Shown here: in pieces, positions 24,468-37,000 of the stretch | Layout of the letters: the number at the start of each line of letters is the position of its first letter | Numbering within the stretch: position 1 is the first letter of the stretch | DNA from: Allium sativum | Taxonomy: Eukaryota; Streptophyta; Magnoliopsida; Asparagales; Amaryllidaceae | Reading direction: 5' to 3' | NCBI GenBank assembly: GCA_030737875.1 | Contig: CM060922.1 | Location: forward strand, 233,782,335-233,846,334 | Length of the DNA: 64,000 nucleotides | The notes under the pieces: model-generated | Database searches by the model: none | Told to the model about the DNA's origin: nothing | What the model saw: only the letters and a program-made list of their open reading frames with translations | Translations under genes and position numbers: made by a program

Positions 24468-26259
24468 AAATGCCAAGGTTGGAGGACAAAAGGTCACGCA
24501 TGAAAAATTGTTTCACTGAAGTCAAGTATTGGTGAAGGGTGTAAGCATGCTTGCTTGCGGTATGGAGAGTGGAATCTTGAGGAATTAAGGCTGTATGCGG
24601 GGGTGTAGCTTTTTTAAAAATGGTGGGATGTACACGTGCATGCAGGGGGTACGGAACTGAAGTAAAAAGGGATGTTATGGTATTTATAATAGTTTACGGT
24701 TTAAGCATGGAATTAATCATATGATTAAGGGTATTGTGAGCAAAATGGAAGATTCAACTAATTGGTGTACCGATGGGGTTGAATGTGTTGTACGCAGGCC
24801 GAAGTGATTAAAGCCCACATTTAAAGAAAGGCTTGCAGGCATCTTTTCTGGAGTCAATGACAGGGCCATGAAAGGGGAACAACAGTTCAAATATGTGTAG
24901 GGAAGCTTGGGGTGTGTTAAATTCTTGGCAAGCACTTTACACTTGAAACACACAAGGAACAATAGTGTAATGATGTGAAGTTGGGGTTAATGAAAGGCAG
25001 TAGTATGTTAAATGGTCTGACGAACGGTTCGTCACTTTGGAATCACACGTACGGAAGCTGGCGACGCTATGAAGTCGGTTTGGAACAATTTGAAGCACGT
25101 TGAATTTATGGCAGAATTGAACGTTGGGTATAATCAACTGACGCAAATCGTTATTTAACGGCTAATGCGCAAAAGTGAGTAACCTCACTAACTCTGTTCA
25201 GTTTTATAATTTTATAAACGTTATTTAATATTGATAAAAATGATAGAATGCTGTGTGTGATGGTTGTTTGGATGATTTGCAAATAAATTGGTTAAAATAA
25301 TACATATAGTTATTTTTACAAATCGTTAGATAAATACGGATTATATTTATTATTTTTTCATATTAATATGAAATAAATGTTGATCAACATCTGTGGATGC
25401 AGGAAGATAGATTGGAGGGATCCAACCGGATTCCTCAACAATTTATTGTTGTTTTTCATATATTGCATTATATGATGTGACAAATAATTTGGCGTTGATT
25501 ATTGTGTGATTGGGGTGTTTGCATAACATTGACCTGAAATAATTGGTATCTAAATACCGTAAAATATATTCGAATATATTGGAAAGGAATTTGGGGTATT
25601 AAAAAGAGTTGAAATTATTATTAAATAAATTGGAATTATAAATTCAGAAATGAATTTAAAAAGGGAAATCAAAAAAATCGTTTGAAAGGAAACCAACGAA
25701 ATGATTTCGATGTTCGAAATAAAAATAGGATTTATAATTAGCATTCGACTATGTCGAATATATTAAAAATAATTTATTCTTATAAATTATATCTAATGAA
25801 ATTCAGGGTTTAACAAGATAATTAATTTTTGGGTTGAAATCAAGATTTAAATTATAACTTAAAGTCTGTATGCGAAGCACGGGTCTCGTCCTAGTTATAA
25901 TTTATAAAATGAGTTTATGAAATGAAATATAAAGTATAGCTTTATAAAATAACAAGTTAAGTGGGATTTTAAACTGTAATGATATTTGTTATTTAAGTCA
26001 AGATTTGATTTAATAAAATGAGTCCAGATTTCCTCAGGAGAAAAATATTCACGTTTAATGTGAATAATGATTTAAAAACAAACATTTTGCTATTTAAAAA
26101 GGAGTTGAGGAAATTAGAAACTGACTTGAGACTAGTTAAGTTGAACGACTTTCTGGGTATTGATCTGATGGTGGTTTCGACCTTCGGGGTTGATACTTGG
26201 GAAATTGTTCTCTTACTAAATTTATGGTCAGGGACTGATGGACGTGGAAGGATAGTGAT
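24468..26259 (+). repeat. Element F 5' LTR, piece 2
   Basis: It resumes at AAATG CCAAGGTTGGAGG. The same words continue F's 3' LTR at about 55334-55358, which proves the join. 25140-25200 is homologous to the A LTR near 5960-6060 in the opposite orientation. A Helitron-like end lies at 25862-25895. GTGAT at 26255-26259 is C's target duplication. Confidence 0.75.
25862..25895 (+). mobile_element. Helitron-like 3' terminus inside F LTR
   Basis: TGCGAAGCACGGG followed by TCTCGTC, then CTAG-T (25891-25895). The pattern GC-rich hairpin, short spacer, CTAG, T fits plant Helitron ends. The left stem arm has decayed. No 5' end identified. Confidence 0.4.
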
Positions 26260-26927
26260 TGTAACAACCCGTATTTTTAATAACCTGTTATAACGTAAAT
26301 CGAGGCAGAATTTAATTTATAAATCTGAATCAAGGGAAACGGGCTAGGCCATTGCGTTCGTCTCGGAAAAATACGCGAAATAGAGTCCGAGTTTTCGAAA
26401 ATCGGAGTCCGTGTGACCCGATTAAGGCCCAACGAAGTTTTCAGAAAAATTCAAAGTAAAAACAGATTTCAAATTCAAGTTTGAATTTGGAAATTTGGGC
26501 CAGTTTGGGCCAGGCGGGAAAATTCCCGCTAGAGCACCCAAGTCGACAGCCCTGTCGACTTGGGAGTCGACTTGGTTGGACCCAAGTCGACAGCCCTGTC
26601 GACTTGGCTGTCGACTTGGTCCAGCCGGGCAGTTTTGCCTGGTGCACCATTTTGGGGTCTTGGTTAGGTTTTGGGCCAGATTCGGTTTTGAGGGCTGAGA
26701 TTGGAACTAGGGTTTAATCCTAAGGCTAAAACTAGTCCTAATCTCTGTAAATAAGCCCCTAACCTAACCCTAAATCATCATTATTCATTCAAGTAACTAA
26801 ACTATGGCAAAATCACTCCTCTCATGGCCTCCACTCTCTTCATAAAATTCTAAATAAATTTCTATGAGAGATTTTCCATGCATACAAGTGTTTTCAAGCT
26901 TGTATGAGCATCATTAGCTTGCATTCA
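26260..26927 (+). repeat. Element C 5' LTR, piece 1 (U3 and start of R)
   Basis: It contains a paired E2F-type site (26513-26529), GTCGAC hairpin repeats (26537-26622) and the promoter. The TATA box reads CTGTAAATA (about 26745-26753) where the 3' LTR has CTATAAATA (about 47317-47325), so the driving promoter carries a TATA mutation. ATTCA 26923-26927 is G's target duplication. Confidence 0.85.
26513..26622. promoter_or_regulatory. E2F-type pair plus GTCGAC palindromes, C 5' LTR
   Basis: GGCGGGAAAATTCCCGC (26513-26529), then two ~28-nt near-perfect palindromes built on CCAAGTCGACAG / CTGTCGACTTGG (about 26537-26565 and 26580-26608) plus extra half copies. The 3' LTR (47085-47194) and D (60152-60257) have the same layout. 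Confidence 0.6.
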
Positions 26928-29569
26928 TGTAAAGGCCCGCAAATCCGAGCTATCTGAGTTGACTAAATACACCACACGTCCAACCCAAACAACACAGAAA
27001 TACGACTCATTATTAGAAAGAAGTTAGAGGGTGAGAAATAGAAAGAAAGAAATATTAGAATAGGAGAAAAACGAAGATCACAACTCACAGCGGAACGAAT
27101 AAAATATATTATATAACATAAGCTTTGAAATACAAATCTGTTTTGTACATATACACATACCATCATCAGAGTACACATAACTTTTGATTCAGCGGAAGTA
27201 ACTCGAAATAAGTAACGTTGAAGCCTTCTGCTTCAAGCTCCTCCAAGTGTATCTGTAAAAGCCTGAAACACTTGACTGCCCGTACAAATTTGGGCACCCA
27301 AGAGTTTAGGAAAAACAAAACAAAATAAACTCTGGGTCAGTCATGGGACTGGTGTGAGTAAACTCCAACCAATTGTTTAACTTTAAAAATCCTTTCAAAA
27401 GAAAAGATAATAGTAAGACCAGCCCACATATAAACATGGACGGTTTTTTTACCTTACTATAACCCAAAACACTTTGATATCAAATCCAGTGATATTATAA
27501 TAATGTCTACATCAAGTAAATAACCAAATAGCAGAACGCTTGCATCTCACGCTCCACATATATTATAAAATCAAAACCCGCATGGCGCTTATTGGAGATT
27601 GGATTTCCAACATGACAAGGTATGGGACCACCTTCCGATGATGTATCTCTAGAGGCGAATACACCTGGGTTCAACAAGAACATCTTGTAACCCGGCCCAC
27701 ACATGACCGACCACTCATTTCGCTTGAGTGTATCGAATGTATATCACCAACGGTTGGACTCAAACCACCGTTCCCGAATGGGCAGAATCGATAGATTTAG
27801 AAACAAAAGGAATTTCTCTAGATAGGTGATTATACACCCTAATGGGTGCGACCCACATAGCCATGCTGCCTGCCCGATTTTTGTCCTTTCCTGGTTGTTG
27901 AGGCCTGAGGCTACGATTTCTTACCATTCATTGATAACACAATCACTTTGAATGCCACATCGTCAGATCCGTTAATCACTAGTTGAGTTTGCACAAATAT
28001 TCTGGATATTATGCTAAGGGATAAATCCGTTGCAACCATATACATTCATACAGACCAACCCATTAGATCATTGGAAATACCCTGTCAGACATTCGTCCAT
28101 ATACGTTCGTCCTGGGATTGAACGAAAAACGAAGGCACTATTTCTATAAATAGAAAAGCCCTTGCACTTCACTCCGTCTTCAATATATTCAGCATACTTG
28201 GTTCGCAACGCTAATGCCGATACAGAGTGGTTTTTCGGATAATAATCCAACCGGTCTCTCCATATTGACAACAATGGTCAAAAACTTCGATAGTCTGTGA
28301 TTTAACTATCGAATAAAAACAAGTGTTCATCCAAACATATCAAACAAATCACTGGGCTCTTTAATTAATATTTCATTAATTAAATCTCTTCTCCATTTTC
28401 TCTATCAATATTTGTTAACCAAATATTTTCAATAATCATCCTGCCTCTTATGCCATTTGGAAAACGTTTCCAAATATCAACTTCTTTTATTTCTATATAT
28501 TAGAAAAATCTCTATTTGCAATTGGAAACAATTCCACTCGCTTATCTCTATCCCCTTTTTGTTTACAACATTCGATTTTTATGTTCACTTTACTATCGAA
28601 TTCAATACGTCGATACAATGATTTCAAATTATCAAAATATCTTAAAAATATTCTAACTCCTTAAATTTCCGGAAAATTTCGCCATAACCTCCCCTGTATC
28701 GGGAGCATCGGGAAATTTCAAATAGCTTCCCGGTATCTTCCTAAATCAAAAAGAAAAAGGAAAAGCCAAGCGGCTTGCCGATACGGCGCATAGAGCTCAT
28801 ATATGAATTAAACATGTACCTTTTCGTCGAGCACATTATTTATATACCTGCATCACTTTATCCCATACCTGCCTCCTGTGTGTCTATACCTGTCCAATGT
28901 ATTTCAATTTCATACACTCGTTTTTGACTCCACTCGTTAAATTAACTCGTTATCTATCTCTTTGCCTATTTCGCTTGTATATTTGAATATAACACGTTTC
29001 AAATATATTTCCACTTACTTATCAATCAATTGAATTCAAATTTCAATTTAAGTTCTATACTCGATTTCGAATATATATTTACAAATCCCAAATTTCACTT
29101 TTCAAAGTTCGATTTTAGTTCAAACTCAATTAACTAATTCTCCTTTAGTTAATTCTATTCAATAATCAAAAATATGATTATTGTTCCAAAAATCATCTTC
29201 TTTACTTCACTTGAGTTCGCATTTATTTTCTAACTCAAGTCTAGATTTTTAAATGGTAATCCGGATTTTTATTCGCTTAAAAATCCCACTATTTATATAA
29301 AAAAATCCATTATGGTTTATAACGGTTTCTGGCGCTGCATTTTTGAAATTTTGATTTTGACATAACTCAAAATCTATACGACGAAATTCAGATTTTTCTC
29401 CTTCATTAGAAAACTATTATCAAACCGGTCCTGACGTTTCTTGTTTCGAAGAATTCCGACTTCAACTGCGTTCTGTATACTCAATTGAAGTTCGAATCGC
29501 CAATTTACGAACTGCAGCGCTGCGGCGAGTTCGTTTTAATTCTATTTATATATATAAACTTTTAAACTT

Positions 29570-30680
29570 CTTAAAATGAATTCAATTCCATTTTAACTCT
29601 ATTTGAATTCCTTGATTCAAATTCCAATCTCACTTTTGAATTTTATATTTCAAATCCCAATTCCTTTTCTATTGGATATTCAAATTCAATACTTGAATTT
29701 CTATTTCAATTCCAGATTCAAATTCTATGTTTGAATTCATTTGAATTCTTTTATTCAAACTCTATTTTTAAATTCCATTTTTAACTTCTACATTCCAATT
29801 TCTATATTTGAATTCTATTGGAATTCAAATATTCAAACTCCTTTTTAAATTCTATATTCAGAATTCCATAATTTAAAACCCATTTGAATTTCATATTCAA
29901 ATCCCATAGATCAAATCCCATTTGAATTCAATTTGAATCTCTTACATTCAAATTCCATTTTTCATTTCCGACCCCATTTGAATTTCTAATATTCAAATTC
30001 ATTTTCAACACCATTTGAATTTCTATTATTCAAATTCATTTGAATTCCCTTGAATTCAAATTCCATTTCAAAATCATTTGGATTTCCTATTTTGAAATCC
30101 TATTTGAAATTCTATTTCCAATTCTACTTTGAAATCCTATTTTTCAAAGTTTATTTCAAATTCTATTTTGAAATCTCCTATTCAAATTTCCACTTGAATT
30201 TCTATATTCAATTCCAAGTTCAAATTCAATACTTGTATTTCTATTTCAAATCTCTATTCAAATTTCATATTTGAATTCTTCTTTGAAATCTCTATTCAAA
30301 TTTCATATTTGAATTCTTCTTTGAAATACTATATTTCAAATTCTATTCAATTCTTCTTTGAAATTTTATATTTCAAATTCTATTTTGAAATTCTACATTC
30401 AAATCTCCATTTGAATTTCTTTATTCGAATTCCTTTGAATTCAAATCTTATTTAATTCCTTGAATTCAAATTCTATTCTAATTTCGTCTATTCAAATTCT
30501 ATTTGAACTTCCATTTGAATTTCTAAAATTCCATCTCCTTTTTCCTTTTCAAATATTTAAACTCCCTTTAAAATTCAAATGTTATACTCCAATTTCATTT
30601 GAGTTATATATTTAAAAATTCCATTTCACATCTGTTTTGAAATCTCATTTCAAATCCCAATTTCACACTTGTATTTCTAT
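29570..30680. repeat. Cryptic simple repeat of TTCAAATTC / GAATTTGAA words, G left LTR
   Basis: About 1.1 kb built from short, irregular, alternating words such as CAAATTCTATTT and ATTTGAATTTC. It is strongly self-complementary. The identical tract is at about 36665-37780 in the right LTR. ORFs over it (30050-30274, 37145-37369) encode only F/Y/K-rich low-complexity peptide and are not genes. Confidence 0.85.
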
Positions 30681-31697
30681 TTCTGAATTATCAAATGATA
30701 ATTCTTTTCACTTCATTTATAACTTCGTTATAAAAGAACTATTTATAAACTTCGTTATAAAGAACTATTTATAAACTTCGTTTATAAAGAAACTACTCGT
30801 TTTATTTTTCAAAAACAAGTTTATATTTTTATTTCCATTAAAAATTCAAATTCTATTTAAAAATAGAATTTTCCCTTTTTAAAATCTCAAATATCCTTCC
30901 ACGATATTTATATAAATTAAACTTCAGCCCAGTGATAATTTAAACAACCAAATCAATCAATTTCCAATTATTTGATTTTAACACATCATATATGCATATA
31001 TATGAAATCAACAGAACAAACAGACAAATAGATAATATATTTTTGAGGAATCCTGTTGGATTCCTCCAACCTGTTTTCCTGCATCCACAGATGTTAGCAC
31101 ATAAGTAATACCCATTCTGCTTCGTGGCAGAATATCGCGGTATAGAAGGTCATCCACTAATCATAGCGTGGGGCGTGTAGGGTAATCATCCGCTATGAAA
31201 CTGCGGGCATCCGCTAATGAGACTGCGGGAATCCAACCAACCAATCAACCCAATATATATATATATATATATATATATAGCCTAAATAACTAATATATAT
31301 ATAAAACAACCAGAAAACATGCACACAAGCAACAAACAATTATTTTTAATGAAATAAAAATAATTCTAAAGGTGAGTGAGATTTACTCACCGAGATATTT
31401 ATTTGCCGGAATGAATCGAAGACGTATGATTTAAATTCCATCTGACTCTGGGAAAATCCAAACCCATTTTCCTGCTATGATTCCAACCCGACTTGCATTC
31501 ACATTTTACACCTAAATTCCAAACTCTTTCTTCCTTAATCTACAAATCATCTTTGATATGCATTGCCTTGAATAAATTAGCTTTGTACCTACCATTATTT
31601 ATTTTAATTTACCGATTAACATTTATTTATTTAAATTAACTTAGCCTAAATAATTTAATTATTCTACAAATTTAAATTCGGTAAAAACATATACCTT

Positions 31698-32357
31698 ACT
31701 GCTTTTCGAATACTCGATCAAATTCATGGAGTAAATTCTGAGCATTTCCACAATTATATCAGCTCAAAACTGCGATTTTTTTTCATTTTAGCATTTTGTC
31801 GAGCACTTCATAAGCAACTTCATTCCCTTCCTCTACTCCTACAGCCATAGGAACAACAGGAACCACCTGTCGACCTCCATAATTCGATCCTGTCCACCCC
31901 CTTTTACATCGCATCCCTCCTTCTCCATCTCGCACCCCTTCAACACCGAACCCTTCGAACCACACACGAGCACCATTTCTCCAGTCCATTCGCCAGACCA
32001 TCGCGTTACTCCATCGCTCGAACCCCCTTCAGGAACCTAACGCCATCCCTTATAGTAATTTCAAAATCATGCGGTCAGTCCCCATTTAAGAAGCTCGAAC
32101 CCTAAATCGTTTGTATTGACTTCGGATCGAGATCCGCTGTCGCACCAGGCTCCATTCGTCGCCCTATCCTCGGCCAACTCCTCGCGTCATTCTCCCTGAA
32201 GCTTCGAGTATCAGCTCGCGATGAATCGAGTTGCGATTTGAATGTGAGGGCAGCGGCCATTTTTATTTGTGGAGTTTTGATTCTGAAGCTCTGATATATT
32301 TCTTTCAATTTTCAGAAGAAAATAAAAAAGCAAAAGGGAAGTTGCGATATTTATAAG
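31698..32357 (-). promoter_or_regulatory. Element G promoter, leader exon and splice donor
   Basis: On the minus strand TTATAAATA (about 32357-32346) is followed by a comparatively GC-rich leader of about 600 nt and then GCA|GTAAGG (GT at 31699-31698). Small ORFs in the leader (32308-32102, 68 aa; 32001-31783, 72 aa) have no recognised domain. The right LTR repeats this at 39440-38784. Confidence 0.5.
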
Positions 32358-32953
32358 TGAACAAGGGGGAACAATTTGTACTGGCGCCATTAATTCATGT
32401 TTCCCGGATGTTGAAGATCAGCGACAAATTTTGTTGGCTCGAGGGAAGTAGTGTCCGAGTGTTTCAGTTTTAGGGTGGCGCTATAAAGGCAGGCCAACTG
32501 ATGATAAGAAAAATTGATTTTGAACTGACCCTTTTTAAATTTTATAACTTAAAATATCTCATGGTTCTCGAACCATTGTTTTAACCGTAACGAATGATAT
32601 TCACTATTCTGACTTCAACGAAATGATTTCTAAATTTTAAATTCGACTGTTCAGAAGTGATAACCAATTAAATTAACGTTTTAAATTAAATTCGATATAA
32701 AATATAAATCGATCTCAAACCATTTAATTTACCGATAACAAATTATTTTTATTGTTCATGTTCAGACAGAACTAACACTGATCATTTGAATTGTTTTGAT
32801 TCTGTTTTTAACTTCGATTTCAATTATAATTTGTTCTCGTATTTCGATTATTTGATTGATAATTCCCTATAAAAATTCTTTTATATGGTTAATTCAATAT
32901 TTAAACGATACTAAATATTTAAAATAAACTGTTCAAAAATCTGGGTCGTTACA

Positions 32954-34038
32954 TTCTTCCCCCCTTAAAATAATTTCGTCCTCGAAATTGCTAAGGTAAG
33001 AAAAAGGGTACAAATCCATTACTTTTCACAACTTGTTGAAACTCACCTCTTCATATTCCAACAAATTTTATTCTACCAAAACATTTGGTTCCCATTCACT
33101 TAAATGATTTATAATTAACATAATCCCATTTTAATTCAAATTCATACAAATTGAATTTAATCAATTTTATCCACTTCGATCCATTTAACTTGTTTAAGTT
33201 AAATTTTAAATTTCAGAATTCAAATCCCTGGGTTTTCTTTTCAAATTCTCTTGAAATCACTTAAATATATACATATATATTTATTTCCATTTCAAATTCA
33301 AAACATTTGAATATTCAAACCAATTTGTTTTCTTTCCAACAAATTTCCATCAAAACTTTCTAAGGTAGCAACCTATCACTTAGAAACTCGGAAATGAACA
33401 CTGATGATGTTGCAATCATCATCAGAATAATTTCCCAGCCACTGAAGTGAGTTTAGTGCTTTATTACTTTAAAAATCAATTCAAAGATGGTATTTATTCA
33501 AACCCTTTACAAACAAAGCTATATTATTTAAAATATTTTTCAACTTCCCAGGATTTTGAATTCTTAATTCTGGTTTGAATTTAATTCTAATTCATCTCAT
33601 TTGTATATTTAATTTCTATACAAATTCTACTCTGGTTATAAATAACCATTCTAATTTTATAATCTCATTTGATTATAAAGTCAACATCCAACACATCCAT
33701 ATAATAATAATTCTAGAAAATTATTCTTTCTATATCAAATAGAAATTTTTTGGGTAAAATTATTTCATTTACCCACTTTAAAACAATACTGTGTTCAATC
33801 TTTTGTTCAAGTGTTTAGAAATTCCTATCGACTTCGTGGCGTCCCACGATTCGACCAGAATTCATAAACTACTCAACAGACAAGCCAACACAATATAAAA
33901 CAAATTTTATATCAACTTACAAATACGCTCTCTCGTATATATACACTCAACTCATTCTAGGGTACTACTGACCCTATCTCTAATGAGCACAACTCCACAA
34001 AGCCTAGGTATTCGCTCAACCTAAGCTCTGATACCAAC
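32954..34038 (-). other. Element G internal domain (non-coding, 1085 bp)
   Basis: Minus-strand polypurine tract AAGGGGGGAAGAA at 32954-32966 (complement of TTCTTCCCCCCTT), preceded by ATTTCGAGGACGAAATTATT. Primer-binding site TGGTATCAGAGCTTAG at about 34037-34022. There is no ORF of note and no gag or pol similarity. A conserved hairpin lies at 33387-33438. The whole replication-competent core appears to be these cis signals. Confidence 0.85.
33387..33438 (-). other. Conserved internal-domain hairpin (G copy)
   Basis: Inner stem CTGATGAT (33401-33408) / ATCATCAG (33418-33425). Outer stem CTCGGAAAT (33387-33395) / ATTTCCCAG (33430-33438). Compared with A, a C-G pair becomes T-A in the inner stem and an A-T pair becomes G-C in the outer stem. 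Confidence 0.65.
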
Positions 34039-37000
34039 TGTAAAGGCCCGCAAATCCGAGCTATCTGAGTTGACTAAATACACCACACGTCCAACCCAAA
34101 CAACACAGAAATACGACTCATTATTAGAAAGAAGTTAGAGGGTGAGAAATAGAAAGAAGGAAATATTAGAATAGGAGAAAAACGAAGATCACAACTCACA
34201 GCGGAACGAATAAAATATATTATATAACATAAGCTTTGAAATACAAATCTGTTTTGTACATATACACATACCATCATCAGAGTACACATAACTTTTGATT
34301 CAGCGGAAGTAACTCGAAATAACTAACGTTGAAGCCTTCTGCTTCAAGCTCCTCCAAGTGTATCTGTAAAAGCCTGAAACACTTGACTGCCCGTACAAAT
34401 TTGGGCACCCAAGAGTTTAGGAAAAACAAAACAAAATAAACTCTGGGTCAGTCATGGGACTGGTGTGAGTAAACTCCAACCAATTGTTTAACTTTAAAAA
34501 TCCTTTCAAAAGAAAAGATAATAGTAAGACCAGCCCACATATAAACACGGACGGTTTTTTTACCTTACTATAACCCAAAACACTTTGATATCAAATCCAG
34601 TGATATTATAATAATGTCTACATCAAGTAAATAACCAAATAGCAGAACGCTTGCATCTCACGCTCCACATATATTATAAAATCAAAACCCGCATGGCGCT
34701 TATTGGAGATTGGATTTCCAACATGACAAGGTATGTGACCACCTTCCGATGATGTATCTCTAGAGGCGAATACACCTGGGTTCAACAAGAACATCTTGTA
34801 ACCCGGCCCACACATGACCGACCACTCATTTCGCTTGAGTGTATCGAATGTATATCACCAACGGTTGGACTCAAACCACCGTTCCCGAATGGGCAGAATC
34901 GATAGATTTAGAAACAAAAGGAATTTCTCTAGATAGGTGATTATACACCCTAATGGGTGCGACCCACATAGCCATGCTGCCTGCCCGATTTTTGTCCTTT
35001 CCTGGTTGTTGAGGCCTGAGGCTACGATTTCTTACCATTCATTGATAACACAATCACTTTGAATGCCACATCGTCAGATCCGTTAATCACTAGTTGAGTT
35101 TGCACAAATATTCTGGATATTATGCTAAGGGATAAATCCGTTGCAACCATATACATTCATACAGACCAACCCATTAGATCATTGGAAATACTCTGTCAGA
35201 CATTCGTCCATATACGTTCGTCCTGGGATTGAACGAAAAACGAAGGCACTATTTCTATAAATAGAAAAGCCCTTGCACTTCACTCCGTCTTCAATATATT
35301 CAGCATACTTGGTTCGCAACGCTAATGCCGATACAGAGTGGTTTTTCGGATAATAATCCAACCGGTCTCTCCATATTGACAACGATGGTCAAAAACTTCG
35401 ATAGTCTGTGATTTAACTATCGAATAAAAACAAGTGTTCATCCAAACATATCAAACAAATCACTGGGCTCTTTAATTAATATTTCATTAATTAAATCTCT
35501 TCTCCATTTTCTCTATCAATATTTGTTAACCAAATATTTTCAATAATCATCCTGCCTCTTATGCCATTTGGAAAACGTTTCCAAATATCAACTTCTTTTA
35601 TTTCTATATATTAGAAAAATATCTATTTGCAATTGGAAACAATTCCACTCGCTTATCTCTATCCCCTTTTTGTTTACAACATTCGATTTTTATGTTCACT
35701 TTACTATCGAATTCAATACGTCGATACAATGATTTCAAATTATCAAAATATCTTAAAAATATTCTAACTCCTTAAATTTCCGGAAAATTTCGCCATAACC
35801 TCCCCTGTATCGGGAGCATCGGGAAATTTCAAATAGCTTCCCGGTATCTTCCTAAATCAAAAAGAAAAAGGAAAAGCCAAGCGGCTTGCCGATACGGCGC
35901 ATAGAGCTCATATATGAATTAAACATGTACCTTTTCGTCGAGCACATTATTTATATACCTGCATCACTTTATCCCATACCTGCCTCCTGTGTGTCTATAC
36001 CTGTCCAATGTATTTCAATTTCATACACTCGTTAAATTAACTCGTTATCTATCTCTTTGCCTATTTCGCTTGTATATTTGAATATAACACGTTTCAAATA
36101 TATTTCCACTTACTTATCAATCAATTGAATTCAAATTTCAATTTAAGTTCTATACTCGATTTCGAATATATATTTACAAATCCCAAATTTCACTTTTCAA
36201 AGTTCGATTTTAGTTCAAACTCAATTAACTAATTCTCCTTTAGTTAATTCTATTCAATAATCAAAAATATGATTATTGTTCCAAAAATCATCTTCTTTAC
36301 TTCACTTGAGTTCGCATTTATTTTCTAACTCAAGTCTAGATTTTTAAATGGTAATCCGGATTTTTATTCGCTTAAAAATCCCACTATTTATATAAAAAAA
36401 TCCATTATGGTTTATAATGGTTTCTGGCGCTGCATTTTTGAAATATTGATTTTGACATAACTCAAAATCTATACGACGAAATTCAGATTTTTCTCCTTCA
36501 TTAGAAAACTATTATCAAACCGGTCCTGACGTTTCTTGTTTCGAAGAATTCCGACTTCAACTGCGTTCTGTATACTCAATTGAAGTTCGAATCGCCAATT
36601 TACGAACTGCAGCGCTGCGGCGAGTTCGTTTTAATTCTATTTATATATATAAACTTTTAAACTTCTTAAAATGAATTCAATTCCATTTTAACTCTATTTG
36701 AATTCCTTGATTCAAATTCCAATCTCACTTTTGAATTTTATATTTCAAATCCCAATTCCTTTTCTATTGGATATTCAAATTCAATACTTGAATTTCTATT
36801 TCAATTCCAGATTCAAATTCTATGTTTGAATTCATTTGAATTCTTTTATTCAAACTCTATTTTTAAATTCCATTTTTAACTTCTACATTCCAATTTCTAT
36901 ATTTGAATTCTATTGGAATTCAAATATTCAAACTCCTTTTTAAATTCTATATTCAGAATTCCATAATTTAAAACCCATTTGAATTTCATATTCAAATCCC

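Larger units (their letters stand above)
26928..32953 (-). repeat. Element G left (3') LTR
   Basis: Starts TGTAAAGGCCC, ends GGGTCGTTACA. On the minus strand: TATA near 32357-32346, a leader with short ORFs, splice donor at 31699, (TA)n near 31252-31279, a 1.1-kb TTCAAAT/ATTTGAA-rich tract (29570-30680), a conserved module (29335-29525) and the U5 stem-loop cluster (27655-27772). Confidence 0.9.

Noticed and set aside
30050..30274. 74-aa ORF, repeated at 37145-37369
   Set aside because: Low-complexity F/Y/K translation of the TTCAAAT tract.
31783..32308. Small ORFs in the G leader as genuine genes
   Set aside because: Short, with no recognisable homology. Kept only as leader ORFs.
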